Positions 47,154 to 55,760 of a stretch of 64,000 bases of DNA are shown piece after piece. Numbering within the stretch: position 1 is the first letter of the stretch; each line of letters starts with the position of its first letter. The notes below the pieces were generated by a model. That model was not told where the DNA came from. It saw nothing but the letters and a program-made list of their open reading frames with translations, and ran no database searches. Both the position numbers and the translations under genes were made by a program. The DNA comes from Flavobacteriaceae bacterium (GTDB taxonomy: Bacteria > Bacteroidota > Bacteroidia > Flavobacteriales > Flavobacteriaceae): assembly GCA_947457615.1 (NCBI GenBank), contig CANGWK010000008.1, forward strand, positions 1 to 64,000, read 5' to 3'.

Positions 47154-47987
47154 TTAATTTAAATATTTTAATGAAACCCAATTATTTCGTTCTAATTTTT
47201 TAACAAAAGTTAATCCTTTTTCGGTGCAAGAAGCATCAATAAAGGGGATGTCCTCACTGTAAAAACCGCTTAATAAAAGAATTCCGCCCTTATTTAAACA
47301 ATCTACATAGGCTTGCATATCGTTTAATAAAATATTTCGGTTGATGTTAGCAATAATTAAATCATAATTTTTACCTTTTAACATTGCTGCTTCACCTTCA
47401 TAAACTGTGATTTCATGACAGTCATTGCGTTCGGTATTTTCAATCGAATTTAAATAACACCAATTATCAATATCAATAGCATCAATAGGAGTGGCTCCTT
47501 TCATTTCGGCAAGAATTGCAAGAATTGCCGTTCCGCAGCCCATATCAAGAGTTTTCATTCCGTTCACATTGGTTTCTAACAAATGTTGAATCATCATGTG
47601 TGTAGTTTCATGATGACCCGTTCCGAAACTCATTTTAGGCTCAATAACAATGTCAAATTCGGCTTTTGTTTTAGGATGAAATGGTGCTCTAACATGGCAG
47701 TTTCCTTCTACATCAATCGGCTCAAAATTCTTTTCCCATTCTTCATTCCAATTTACTTGATCTATTTCTTCCACAGTATAAGATATTTCAAATTCTGAAG
47801 AGGTTAAAATATAAATGTCTTCCAATAAATTTTCAGTACAAAGGTCTTTTTGAATGTAAGCTACAATCCCTAAATCGGTTTCAATAAAACTTTCAAAAGG
47901 TTTTTCTCCCAATTCAGCAATTAAAATTTCCGATCCAGATTCCTTGGGTGTAATGGTAAAATGATAGCCTAAATATATATTTGACAT
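47154..47987 (-). CDS. prmA: Ribosomal protein L11 methyltransferase
   Basis: Trimethylates ribosomal protein L11. The SAM site is LDMGCGTAILAILAEMKGA, and MSFGTGHHETTHMMIQHLL is the conserved segment just before it. NINRNILLNDM is the later family motif. Length 277 is normal. It is the first gene of the prmA-clpS pair. Confidence 0.95.
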   Translation of the reverse strand: MSNIYLGYHFTITPKESGSEILIAELGEKPFESFIETDLGIVAYIQKDLCTENLLEDIYILTSSEFEISYTVEEIDQVNWNEEWEKNFEPIDVEGNCHVRAPFHPKTKAEFDIVIEPKMSFGTGHHETTHMMIQHLLETNVNGMKTLDMGCGTAILAILAEMKGATPIDAIDIDNWCYLNSIENTERNDCHEITVYEGEAAMLKGKNYDLIIANINRNILLNDMQAYVDCLNKGGILLLSGFYSEDIPFIDASCTEKGLTFVKKLERNNWVSLKYLN

Positions 47988-48001
47988 TTATTATTTTTTT
48001 G

Positions 48002-48009
48002 CAAAGTTA
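48002..48009 (-). promoter_or_regulatory. Promoter -7 box upstream of prmA
   Basis: Complement reads TAACTTTG, matching TAnnTTTG, 14 bases before the prmA ATG. No matching -33 at good spacing. Confidence 0.4.
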
Positions 48010-48147
48010 AGAATAGAAAATCAAATGTGAATGTAAATTAAACAACTAAGTTTTTGCTTAATTGCTTTTTTGGAATTCTAGTACTAATTTTAAATAATAT
48101 AGTTAGTACTTAAGGAACACTTTTAGGTGTTTAAATATAGAAGTTAA

Positions 48148-48603
48148 TTATTCGTTGGCCTCTTTTAAAATAAAAAGCTCTAATTCTTTGGAAATTTGAT
48201 AATTAGTTGTTGTTAACTTTTCTAAAATAGGCTTAATTGCAGTAATAATTCCATTTAGTTTTGCATTAATTAGTATTTCAAGAATTCCGATAAAAGGTAA
48301 ATTAAATTTTTGAGCTACAATAATGACATTAGGTTTTTCAATAATTAAAGTACAATTGCTACTTTGTAAAGCTAAAGCTATGGCGCTAGATTCTTCTTTT
48401 GCTAGTTTAAGTTCTATTATACTTTGTCGAATTGAATCCGTTATAGTTTCAACAATAATCCAACTAGGTATTTCTCCTGTGAATTTATTTAATATTTCAC
48501 TTGTAGTATAAACTTGACCATATAGTTTATATAGTATATCTAATTCACCAATCTCAGATAAAATAGGTAAACAATTAGAATCAGAAATGATTATTTTACG
48601 CAT
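48148..48603 (-). CDS. Orphan PIN-domain protein (DUF3368-like)
   Basis: Resembles VapC-type PIN nucleases of the DUF3368 family: IIISDSNCLPILSEIGELDI, TSEILNKFTGE, EESSAIALALQ and FNLPFIGILEILINAKLNG. Acidic residues in the active-site positions are Asp8, Glu36 and Glu70/71, but the last position, usually Asp in LLIDERRG, is Glu89 followed by KP, so activity is uncertain. No antitoxin gene (such as UPF0175) lies next to it, and the adjoining 158 bases contain no open frame. Either a stand-alone nuclease or a decaying toxin. Confidence 0.7.
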   Translation of the reverse strand: MRKIIISDSNCLPILSEIGELDILYKLYGQVYTTSEILNKFTGEIPSWIIVETITDSIRQSIIELKLAKEESSAIALALQSSNCTLIIEKPNVIIVAQKFNLPFIGILEILINAKLNGIITAIKPILEKLTTTNYQISKELELFILKEANE

Positions 48604-48761
48604 CTTCTATTTAATAAATGTTAAAATTAAGTAAATTTCTAAACATTTAGCAATAGTAGTTTAATATTTTTTATTAAAACATCAACAAGAGTTAATTTTT
48701 AAAAAATCAGAATATTCTTAAGAAAATGTTAAGATAAATCCTTTCCTTCCAAGAAAAAGCA

Positions 48762-49781
48762 TTATTTAGATAATCGATGTAAAGTATAAGTCATTGATGC
48801 TAATAATAGGAACGCCATAGCTTGGTGCATAACACCCATCCATAACGGAACGCTATACAACAAAGTTAAAACTCCCAGAGTGAATTGTAAAAATACAAGC
48901 ACTACCAAAGCATTCAATCCGTTTTTTTGTTCTTTAGAAAGTGAATATTTTTTACTTTTGAAAAATAAAAATAAAATCAATCCTACAACTACATAAGCAA
49001 TAGTTCTATGAACAAATTGAACCCCACTTTTACCTTCTGTAAATCGCAATAACCAAGAATCTCTTTCTAATAAAATACTATCATGAAAAAATTGTCCATC
49101 ACTCATTAAAGGCCAATGGTTATGAATAAATCCTGCATCTAAACCAGCAACGAACCCTCCATAAATTATTTGTAAAAGCAAAAAAGCTAAAGTTATTCGA
49201 GCTATTTTTTTTAATGGAATTAGTACTTCTCGTTTTGCTGGATATATTAAATCTAATGCCACCCAAAGAGTATAAGCAAATGTAATAAAGGCAAAAGTTA
49301 AGTGTAATGAAAGTCGAAAATGACTTACGTCTGGATTATTTACCAAACCACTTTTCACCATAAACCATCCTAGAAATCCTTGAAAAGTACCCATCCCTAA
49401 GAGAATAGAACATTTTTTTAGGGTTTCAGCGTCCAATTTTTTCTTTATCAAAAAATATAAAAACGGAACAATAAATACAAACCCAAGAAATCTGCCAATA
49501 AATCGGTGAAACCATTCCCAAAAATAGATGAATTTATAATCAGAAAGTTGAAAGTTATTGTGAACGTTGATTAATTTATATTCTGGAAATTGTTTGTAAG
49601 CTTCAAATTCTTTTTGCCAAGCAGCTTCAGTAAATGGGGGGAAGGTATCCGTAACCAAATGCCAATCGGTCATGGAAAGTCCCGAGTTAGTTAATCGTGT
49701 AATACCACCAACAACAACCATTACAAATACAAAAAAACAGCCAAACAACAGCCAAATTATTACAGATTTATTTTGTTTCAT
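48762..49781 (-). CDS. ctaA: Heme A synthase (COX15/CtaA)
   Basis: Converts heme O to heme A for terminal cytochrome oxidases. The 339-residue protein has eight predicted membrane helices. Conserved histidine segments include YFWEWFHRFIGRFLG, HFRLSLHLTFAF, HNHWPLMSDG and FVHRTIAYVV, with a fifth in GVMHQAMAFLLLAS. In flavobacteria, ctaA usually sits among cytochrome oxidase genes; here it follows a toxin-antitoxin pair and no oxidase genes are near. Confidence 0.95.
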   Translation of the reverse strand: MKQNKSVIIWLLFGCFFVFVMVVVGGITRLTNSGLSMTDWHLVTDTFPPFTEAAWQKEFEAYKQFPEYKLINVHNNFQLSDYKFIYFWEWFHRFIGRFLGFVFIVPFLYFLIKKKLDAETLKKCSILLGMGTFQGFLGWFMVKSGLVNNPDVSHFRLSLHLTFAFITFAYTLWVALDLIYPAKREVLIPLKKIARITLAFLLLQIIYGGFVAGLDAGFIHNHWPLMSDGQFFHDSILLERDSWLLRFTEGKSGVQFVHRTIAYVVVGLILFLFFKSKKYSLSKEQKNGLNALVVLVFLQFTLGVLTLLYSVPLWMGVMHQAMAFLLLASMTYTLHRLSK

Positions 49782-49787
49782 TTTTAT

Positions 49788-50064
49788 TTAATTGGTATAT
49801 TTTGGGGAATTTTGTCTTGTGTCCCAGATATCTAGAACAACAATTTCGGTATTAGTTGCTTTATAAAATATTTCAAAATGACTTATAATGATATATTTTA
49901 CATCTTCATTTTTTGTTGCCAAACCAAATTTAGGTAGTTTAATAGCTGTTTTTAAATTTTCATTAAAAAGTAAATTTAATTTATTACTGTAAACTTTTGA
50001 TTTATTGCGATTATTCCAATAATCAAATATATTTTTTCTTGAATTCCTTGCTTCTACTTACCAA
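49788..50064 (-). pseudogene. ParE/RelE-like toxin gene, frameshifted
   Basis: Downstream of the antitoxin gene, one frame opens with TTG at 50064 and encodes a start-like peptide (VSRSKEFKKKYI) but hits TGA at 50023-50025. After removal of one A from the six-A run at 50032-50037, the reading continues as FKKNIFDYWNNRNKSKVY, then IKLPKFGLATKNEDVKYIII and DIWDTRQNSPKYTN, ending with TAA at 49788-49790. That is the shape of a RelE/ParE toxin ending in the DxRxxP-like tail. It ends 7 bases before the ctaA ATG. A sequencing error or transcriptional slippage on the A run are alternatives. Confidence 0.7.
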
Positions 50065-50065
50065 A

Positions 50066-50344
50066 TTAATCTTCTAGCCATGCTTGGATTTCTTTTTGAG
50101 CTTCTTCGTCAGAAATGCATTCCCCGTTTTCATATTGCCGTAATGCTTTATCTATTTTTGCTTGTTGCCATTCATTAAAAACATAAACTTTTTCAGTTTT
50201 AGCGTAAGCATTTTGGGGTTCGTTTACTTCATGAATTGTCTGCTTAGAATTGTTTAAAACAGCTTCAATTTTCATCAAAATAGCTAAATCATTTGTAGTC
50301 ATGATTTTTCTAATCAATTCTAATTTTAGTTCAGCTACACTCAT
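50066..50344 (-). CDS. Antitoxin of a ParE/RelE-type toxin-antitoxin pair
   Basis: A 92-residue protein whose C-terminal half (WQQAKIDKALRQYENGECIS, EEAQKEIQAWLED) has the toxin-binding helical look of Bacteroidota ParD-like/antitoxin partners. The N-terminus (MSVAELKLELIRKIMTTNDL) resembles a small dimerisation segment. It is directly followed by the frameshifted toxin on the same strand. If the toxin is truly dead, this antitoxin persists alone. Confidence 0.7.
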   Translation of the reverse strand: MSVAELKLELIRKIMTTNDLAILMKIEAVLNNSKQTIHEVNEPQNAYAKTEKVYVFNEWQQAKIDKALRQYENGECISDEEAQKEIQAWLED

Positions 50345-50400
50345 ACTCTAAATTTTTTATAAAATTATATTTTTTTTTATTTAGAAGAAAAAAACAATAG

Positions 50401-51816
50401 TTAAACTTTCTTTAATCCTAATTTGTCAGCGCGTTTCAAAACGAAATCATAAGCCGCTTGGTATTCATTCGGAATTTTGCCATCCAAAATTGCTTCTTTT
50501 ACTGCTTCTTTAAGCATTCCAATTTCACGCGAGGGCTTTAAATTAAAAAGTTTCATAATTTCTTCTCCAGTTATTGGAGGTTGAAATTGGCGAACATGAT
50601 CGCGTTCTTCTACTTCGATAATTTTCTTACGTACAATATCAAAATTATTATGGTATTTTTTAAATTTTGTAGGATTTTTGGTGGTAATGTCGGCCTCGCA
50701 TAAAGTCATTAAATCATCTACATCTTCACCTGCATCAAACACTAAACGACGCACTGCCGAATCGGTAACAATATCTTGAGCCAATACAATAGGTCTTGAA
50801 CTCATCATTACCATTTTTTGTACAAATTTTAATTTGTTGTTCAATGGCATGTGCAACCTTTCAAATATTTTCTTTACCATTTTGCCTCCTAAAAATTCAT
50901 GTCCGTGAAAGGTCCATCCTTGTTTTTTAGAGAATTTTTTGGTTGGCGCTTTTCCAATATCGTGCAGTAAAGCTGACCACCGCAACCAAACATCTTCTGT
51001 ATTTGGGCATATATTATCTACGACTTCAAGAGTGTGGTAAAAATTGTTTTTGTGGGTATGTCCTTCTATTTCCTCAACATTGTTTAACGCAGTTAATTCA
51101 GGTAAAATAATATCTAAAAGACCAGTTTTATACAAATGTAAAAAACCGATTGATGGTTTATCCGTCGATAGAATTTTATTCAATTCCTCTACAATTCTTT
51201 CTCCAGAAATAATATTAATACGCTCATTATTTCGTTCAATAGCTATTAAAGATTCTGTTTCAATATCAAAATCTAATTGTGTTGCAAATCGAATTCCTCT
51301 CAACATTCGTAAAGGATCATCGGAATAGGTAATATCAGGATTTAGTGGAGTTCGTAAAAGTTTATTTTCTAAATCTTCCACACCATTAAAAGGATCTACT
51401 AAATCTCCGTAATTGTTAATATTTAAAGATAATGCCAATGCATTTATGGTGAAATCTCTTCGGTTTTGGTCGTCTTCTAATGTTCCATTTTCTACAATTG
51501 GATTGCGACTATCTTGGTTGTAACTTTCTTTTCGTGCTCCCACAAATTCGATATCAATTTCTTTGTAACGTAACATTGCCGTTCCATAATTCTTAAAAAC
51601 CTGAACTTTTGGTTTGTTTGGAAGCAATTCGGATACCTTTAAAGCTAAATCAATTCCAGATCCAATTACTACTATATCAATATCTTTTTTGAAATCACGT
51701 TGCAATAAAAAATCACGAACAAATCCGCCAATAACATAACTATCCATGTTTAGTTCTTGACTTGCTTGTGCAATGGTATTAAAAATTGGGTTTTTTAGTG
51801 CTTCAGAGTAGTTCAT
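50401..51816 (-). CDS. cca: CCA-adding tRNA nucleotidyltransferase
   Basis: Adds or repairs the 3' CCA end of tRNA. The N-terminal nucleotidyltransferase domain is marked by VIGGFVRDFLLQRDFKKDID with the catalytic aspartates, and RDFTINALALSLN. A C-terminal HD domain includes YHTLEVVDNIC and LRWSALLHDIGKAPTKKF. Length 471 fits the Bacteroidota type with HD. Upstream of it lies the repeat-bounded GxxExxY cassette. Confidence 0.94.
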   Translation of the reverse strand: MNYSEALKNPIFNTIAQASQELNMDSYVIGGFVRDFLLQRDFKKDIDIVVIGSGIDLALKVSELLPNKPKVQVFKNYGTAMLRYKEIDIEFVGARKESYNQDSRNPIVENGTLEDDQNRRDFTINALALSLNINNYGDLVDPFNGVEDLENKLLRTPLNPDITYSDDPLRMLRGIRFATQLDFDIETESLIAIERNNERINIISGERIVEELNKILSTDKPSIGFLHLYKTGLLDIILPELTALNNVEEIEGHTHKNNFYHTLEVVDNICPNTEDVWLRWSALLHDIGKAPTKKFSKKQGWTFHGHEFLGGKMVKKIFERLHMPLNNKLKFVQKMVMMSSRPIVLAQDIVTDSAVRRLVFDAGEDVDDLMTLCEADITTKNPTKFKKYHNNFDIVRKKIIEVEERDHVRQFQPPITGEEIMKLFNLKPSREIGMLKEAVKEAILDGKIPNEYQAAYDFVLKRADKLGLKKV

Positions 51817-51821
51817 AGTTA

Positions 51822-51841
51822 TTACCGCAAATTCGCAAATT
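51822..51841. repeat. Left 20-base inverted repeat of the GxxExxY cassette
   Basis: TTACCGCAAATTCGCAAATT is the exact reverse complement of the copy at 52239-52258. It is 6 bases from the cca ATG and about 8 bases from the GxxExxY stop codon, with an A/T run on the inner side. Confidence 0.9.
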
Positions 51842-51848
51842 ATTTTTT

Positions 51849-52223
51849 TTAGTCAATTACACTTTTGTATTCTAATGATATTAAATTAAAATTTGCAAGA
51901 ATAGCTAATTTTTTTTCGGATACTTTTAGATAATTTAAACATTGGTTGTAATGACTATTATTAAAGCAATCTACGGTTTTTATTTCTAGAATAATATTTT
52001 CATAAACAACAAAGTCTGCGTAAAATTTATGTTTTAATAGTGTGTTTTTATAATTTACTGAAAATTCTTTTTCTCTTTCATATGGAATTTTTAATTCATT
52101 GAATTCAAATTCAATAGCATCTTTATAAACAATTTCAGAAAATCCTTTTCCAAGATTTTTGTGAACTTCAAAAAGCACTCCTACAATAATGTAACTTTCC
52201 TCTTTGAATAAATAATCTTCCAT
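51849..52223 (-). CDS. GxxExxY protein (PD-(D/E)XK nuclease-like fold)
   Basis: Named for its motif, here GFSEIVY (Gly27, Glu30, Tyr33). Asp70 in YADFVVYENIILEIK with Glu80-x-Lys82 gives the D...ExK arrangement of the PD-(D/E)XK nuclease superfamily. The 124-residue length is normal. Biochemical function is not established; many Bacteroidota genomes carry multiple copies. The gene is enclosed by perfect 20-base inverted repeats on both sides (51822-51841 and 52239-52258), which suggests that the gene arrived as a discrete mobile cassette between tsaC and cca. Confidence 0.88.
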   Translation of the reverse strand: MEDYLFKEESYIIVGVLFEVHKNLGKGFSEIVYKDAIEFEFNELKIPYEREKEFSVNYKNTLLKHKFYADFVVYENIILEIKTVDCFNNSHYNQCLNYLKVSEKKLAILANFNLISLEYKSVID

Positions 52224-52238
52224 AATATATTAAAAAAA

Positions 52239-52258
52239 AATTTGCGAATTTGCGGTAA
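52239..52258. repeat. Right 20-base inverted repeat of the GxxExxY cassette
   Basis: AATTTGCGAATTTGCGGTAA is the exact reverse complement of 51822-51841. An A-run lies just inside it, mirroring the T-run at the other end. It abuts the stop codon region of tsaC. Confidence 0.9.
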
Positions 52259-52261
52259 ATA

Positions 52262-52855
52262 TCACTTTCTAATAATCTTAACCTGGTTATCTAGAGAAAG
52301 TTTAATAATTGTAGAAGGATTTTTGCAAACTTTATAATGATGCAAATTTACAACATAGTCTACACCTTTTATTATTTCGGGACTAATTTCTTTGAAAGTT
52401 TTAGGAGTTATCATTCCTGAAATATTTGCAGAAGTAGAAACTAACGGTCTTTTCATGCGTTCCATTAATTTGTAACAAAAAGGTTCTTTTACAATTCTAA
52501 CGCCAAGGGTTTTGTCTTCTGCTATTAAATTGGCAGCAACATTTCTTGGGTTATCCAATATTAAAGTTGTTGCTTTTTGTTTTTCCAATTCGGTGTCACT
52601 CGGGTTAGATAATTCCCATATTTCCCAGGCTAGATCAGGAATTGCCGAAAAAACATTGTACATCATTTTGTCGCCATTCATGAGTACAATCATACTTTTA
52701 GAATCTTCACGTTTTTTTAAAGCATATATTTTTGCAACAGCCTCTTCATTAGTAGCGTCGCAACCTATTCCCCAAACAGTATCTGTGGGGTAAAGGATAA
52801 TTCCGCCATTTTTTATGACTTCATAAGCGTTGTGAACTTCGGTATTGATATCCAT
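52262..52855 (-). CDS. L-threonylcarbamoyladenylate synthase (Sua5/YrdC)
   Basis: Makes threonylcarbamoyl-AMP for the t6A modification of tRNAs. YPTDTVWGIGCDATNEEAVA and KIYALKKREDSKSMIVLM are the family's binding-site motifs, and RPLVSTSANISG is the second. At 197 residues it is the single-domain TsaC/YciO-length form, without the extra Sua5 domain. The start codon lies one base after the stop of the methyltransferase upstream, so translation is coupled to the end of the glycan operon. Confidence 0.92.
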   Translation of the reverse strand: MDINTEVHNAYEVIKNGGIILYPTDTVWGIGCDATNEEAVAKIYALKKREDSKSMIVLMNGDKMMYNVFSAIPDLAWEIWELSNPSDTELEKQKATTLILDNPRNVAANLIAEDKTLGVRIVKEPFCYKLMERMKRPLVSTSANISGMITPKTFKEISPEIIKGVDYVVNLHHYKVCKNPSTIIKLSLDNQVKIIRK

Positions 52856-52856
52856 A

Positions 52857-53606
52857 TTATTTTTTGCTACAGACTAACATTTGATATCCCTCTTTTATTT
52901 TGTCAATATCACATTGTTGTGTATATTTTTCAAATTCAATTTTGTGGTATTTATCTTTTTTCTTTTGAAATAATTTACCGAAAAAAGTTTTTTTCTTTTT
53001 AAATTCTATATTCTGCAAATAAATTGCTTCAATATTAAAATATTTTTCGATCAATTTATGGAAATCATCAAAACTCCATTCAATTACATGGTAAGGATTT
53101 TTAGAGTTTGTATGCGTTTGTTTAACAATAGGAGTAGAAACAAAGAAAGATCCGTCTTCTTTTAAAGATTTGGACATGTTAAATAAAAATTGCTCATATT
53201 TTGGTAAATGTTCAATTGTTTCAAAACTTACTATAAAATCAAATTCTTCTTCTTTAATAAATTCTTGAGCGTCTCCAACTGATCTTACTATATTTGGTTC
53301 TCCAAATCTATGATTTCCATAACGAATGGAATCTTCGTTTAAATCAATTCCTTCTACATGTTTGGCATTTCCTTCCTTTGCAATTAAATAACTTCCGTAG
53401 CCACAGCCACAAGCAATATCTAATACTCGTTTATCTTTAGCTATTTCTTTAACAAAATTATATCTATCAAGGTGTTCTTTCTCTGTTATATCATGCATGT
53501 AGGAATAAACCCATCTTTCTGCTTCGTCTCTAAAATAGATATCTGCTAAAGCTTTATTCTCAAATTTCAGGCAAAATAACTCTTCTTGTATTAGTTCGTT
53601 TGTCAT
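52857..53606 (-). CDS. Class I SAM-dependent methyltransferase
   Basis: The SAM-binding glycine motif is VLDIACGCGYGSYLIAKEG, then VEGIDLNEDSIRYGN and FDFIVSFETIEHLPKYEQFL. Such enzymes in glycan clusters often methylate sugars or glycolipid tails. At 249 residues it is a single catalytic domain. It is encoded between tsaC and a large glycosyltransferase; its methyl acceptor is unknown. Confidence 0.85.
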   Translation of the reverse strand: MTNELIQEELFCLKFENKALADIYFRDEAERWVYSYMHDITEKEHLDRYNFVKEIAKDKRVLDIACGCGYGSYLIAKEGNAKHVEGIDLNEDSIRYGNHRFGEPNIVRSVGDAQEFIKEEEFDFIVSFETIEHLPKYEQFLFNMSKSLKEDGSFFVSTPIVKQTHTNSKNPYHVIEWSFDDFHKLIEKYFNIEAIYLQNIEFKKKKTFFGKLFQKKKDKYHKIEFEKYTQQCDIDKIKEGYQMLVCSKK

Positions 53607-53613
53607 GGTTTTT

Positions 53614-55656
53614 TTAAATATTTATTTGTAAAATTATTTTTTTTAAATGTTCTTTTGAAAATGGTTTAAGGCTATCTTCCGAGTTTTTTTGTAAATTTAG
53701 CCATAATTCTTTGTCCGAATATAAAGAAATTATTGATTTTGCAAAATCTTCACTTCTATCATTTATTAAGGCATTTTTATAATTAGTCAAATTCATTCCT
53801 TCTGCACCAATTGAAGTAGTTACTACGGGTAAATAATATTCAAATGCTTGACCAATTTTTCCTTTTACTCCAGCTCCATATCGAAGAGGGGCTACCATTA
53901 ATTTATTGGAAATAAAGTAATCTTCAATATCAGGAACATAGCCTCTGAAAATAAATCTTGAATCTTTAATATCAATAACTTGGTCAATTATATTGCCTAT
54001 AATATTTACATTCAAATTAGGTATTTCATTCCATACAAGAGGCATTATTTCATTATATAAAAAACGAACGGCATCTATATTTGGTGTGTGAGTTGAACCT
54101 ATAAAAATAATATCTTTTCTTTTTTCAAAATCCAAAGTTTTATTAATATCAATTTTCGGATAATGAATGTTAGAAATTATTTTGAGTTTACTTTCTTCGC
54201 AAAACTGCTTCATATAATTTTCTTCAAAACCTGAAATGGCAATTACATAATCAGCTAATTTAGCAGCTTGAGTTTCTATTTTTTTATATTTCAAATATTT
54301 TTTTCTTAACGAAGCTCTTTTTGATTCTACTTCAATTGATCGCTGAATTCGTAAATGATGAATGTCAACCATATCGTAAACTAACTTAGCATTTTGACAA
54401 TATTTTTTTGCAACTTTATAATATTTCATAAAAACATCGGGACTATAAAACCATACGATGGAAGGATTTAGTTTTTGTTTTTCTAAATATTTTTCAATAC
54501 TTGTATATTTTTTATGTTCATAAAAAACATTTACACCCTTTCTTTGAAAATATTCAATATATTTATTTTCAAAATAGGTGAATTTCACAATAAGTGAGAC
54601 ATGAAATCCAATCTCAACATAAGCATCAATGATTTCTTTTAATCGGTTTGAACCGGAATCTTTATCATATTCTGGAATCATTAATGCAAAAAATACAATA
54701 GATTTATTGTCGTAAATCTCTTGAATTCTATCAGGGATAGATGTTGATTTAATTTTATTTAATTGTATACCCCATTTGTCTTTGAATTTAATTAAATTAG
54801 ATTTAAAAAGTTCTTCTTTCTTTTTTAATTTATTTTCATCTGTATTTTTCTTGGAGTTATAAGTCACGCCATTATAATGTAAAACCTTAGAAAAAGGGGT
54901 GAAGTAAACATCTTTGTTCTGAATGTGTTTTAGTTGAAAACAAAAATCAGTTTCTTCAAAATAGGCAGGGACAAATTGTTCGTCTAACAAATTTAAATTA
55001 CCGCTATCATCTATTTTTTTAAACAATAAACTACAACCTGAACAATAATCTACTTTATAGATATAATTAACTTCTGGATAGAAAGGTAATTTTTTTCTAA
55101 CAATTTGATTTATGTCACAATCCTTCATGAATAGGCTTCCTGCTTCTTGTAAACTTCCGTCAGCATTGGTTAGCATTGAACCTACAGCACCAACATTTTT
55201 AAAATTTTCAAACACAAAAAATAGTTCTTCAAGAAAATTATTCTGAACTTCTGTATCATTATTTAATAAGTAAACATAATCACCTTTTGCTGCTTTAATT
55301 CCTTTATTAATATTTCTTAAAAAACCTAAATTTTCTTCATTCTTCAATATTTTTATTCCATTTATATAGGATAAATCAACATCTTCTGAACTATTATCAT
55401 CAATTAAAATTATTTCGTAAGGATACTTATCTGTTAAGTTATTATGTAAAAAATTTAAGCAATTTCTAGTATAATCTACTTCATTATAAAAAGGAATTAG
55501 GATAGTAACAAAAGGTTTTTCAGATGAATTGAAATTAATTCCCTTTTTTTCAATTGTTGAAATTTGTTTAATAATTGGTTTATTATAAACATTTTCAAGA
55601 GTGCTAACCTTATCTATACGTCTTTTGTAATATCGAATTGTTCTACTAATTCCCAT
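53614..55656 (-). CDS. Two-domain glycosyltransferase (GT2 + GT-B fold)
   Basis: A 680-residue protein with an N-terminal GT2 domain (about 45-300: VTILIPFYNEVDYTRNCLNF, LLNNDTEVQNNFLEEL with the D-x-D-like residues). The C-terminal GT-B domain is at about 315-680 (YDKDSGSNRLKEIIDAYVEI, GAGVKGKIGQAFEYYLPVVT). The C-terminal part is clearly related to the separate 397-residue protein encoded next, so one of the two arose by duplication and fusion or fission. Sugar and acceptor unknown. Confidence 0.85.
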   Translation of the reverse strand: MGISRTIRYYKRRIDKVSTLENVYNKPIIKQISTIEKKGINFNSSEKPFVTILIPFYNEVDYTRNCLNFLHNNLTDKYPYEIILIDDNSSEDVDLSYINGIKILKNEENLGFLRNINKGIKAAKGDYVYLLNNDTEVQNNFLEELFFVFENFKNVGAVGSMLTNADGSLQEAGSLFMKDCDINQIVRKKLPFYPEVNYIYKVDYCSGCSLLFKKIDDSGNLNLLDEQFVPAYFEETDFCFQLKHIQNKDVYFTPFSKVLHYNGVTYNSKKNTDENKLKKKEELFKSNLIKFKDKWGIQLNKIKSTSIPDRIQEIYDNKSIVFFALMIPEYDKDSGSNRLKEIIDAYVEIGFHVSLIVKFTYFENKYIEYFQRKGVNVFYEHKKYTSIEKYLEKQKLNPSIVWFYSPDVFMKYYKVAKKYCQNAKLVYDMVDIHHLRIQRSIEVESKRASLRKKYLKYKKIETQAAKLADYVIAISGFEENYMKQFCEESKLKIISNIHYPKIDINKTLDFEKRKDIIFIGSTHTPNIDAVRFLYNEIMPLVWNEIPNLNVNIIGNIIDQVIDIKDSRFIFRGYVPDIEDYFISNKLMVAPLRYGAGVKGKIGQAFEYYLPVVTTSIGAEGMNLTNYKNALINDRSEDFAKSIISLYSDKELWLNLQKNSEDSLKPFSKEHLKKIILQINI

Positions 55657-55760
55657 TTTTAATCTTATTTTATTATTTTTTTTAATCTCAATATTTTATT
55701 TAATGGTTCTATAGCCATAAGTGCATGAAATATTAGAGAATATACAGTCTACTTAAGTTA

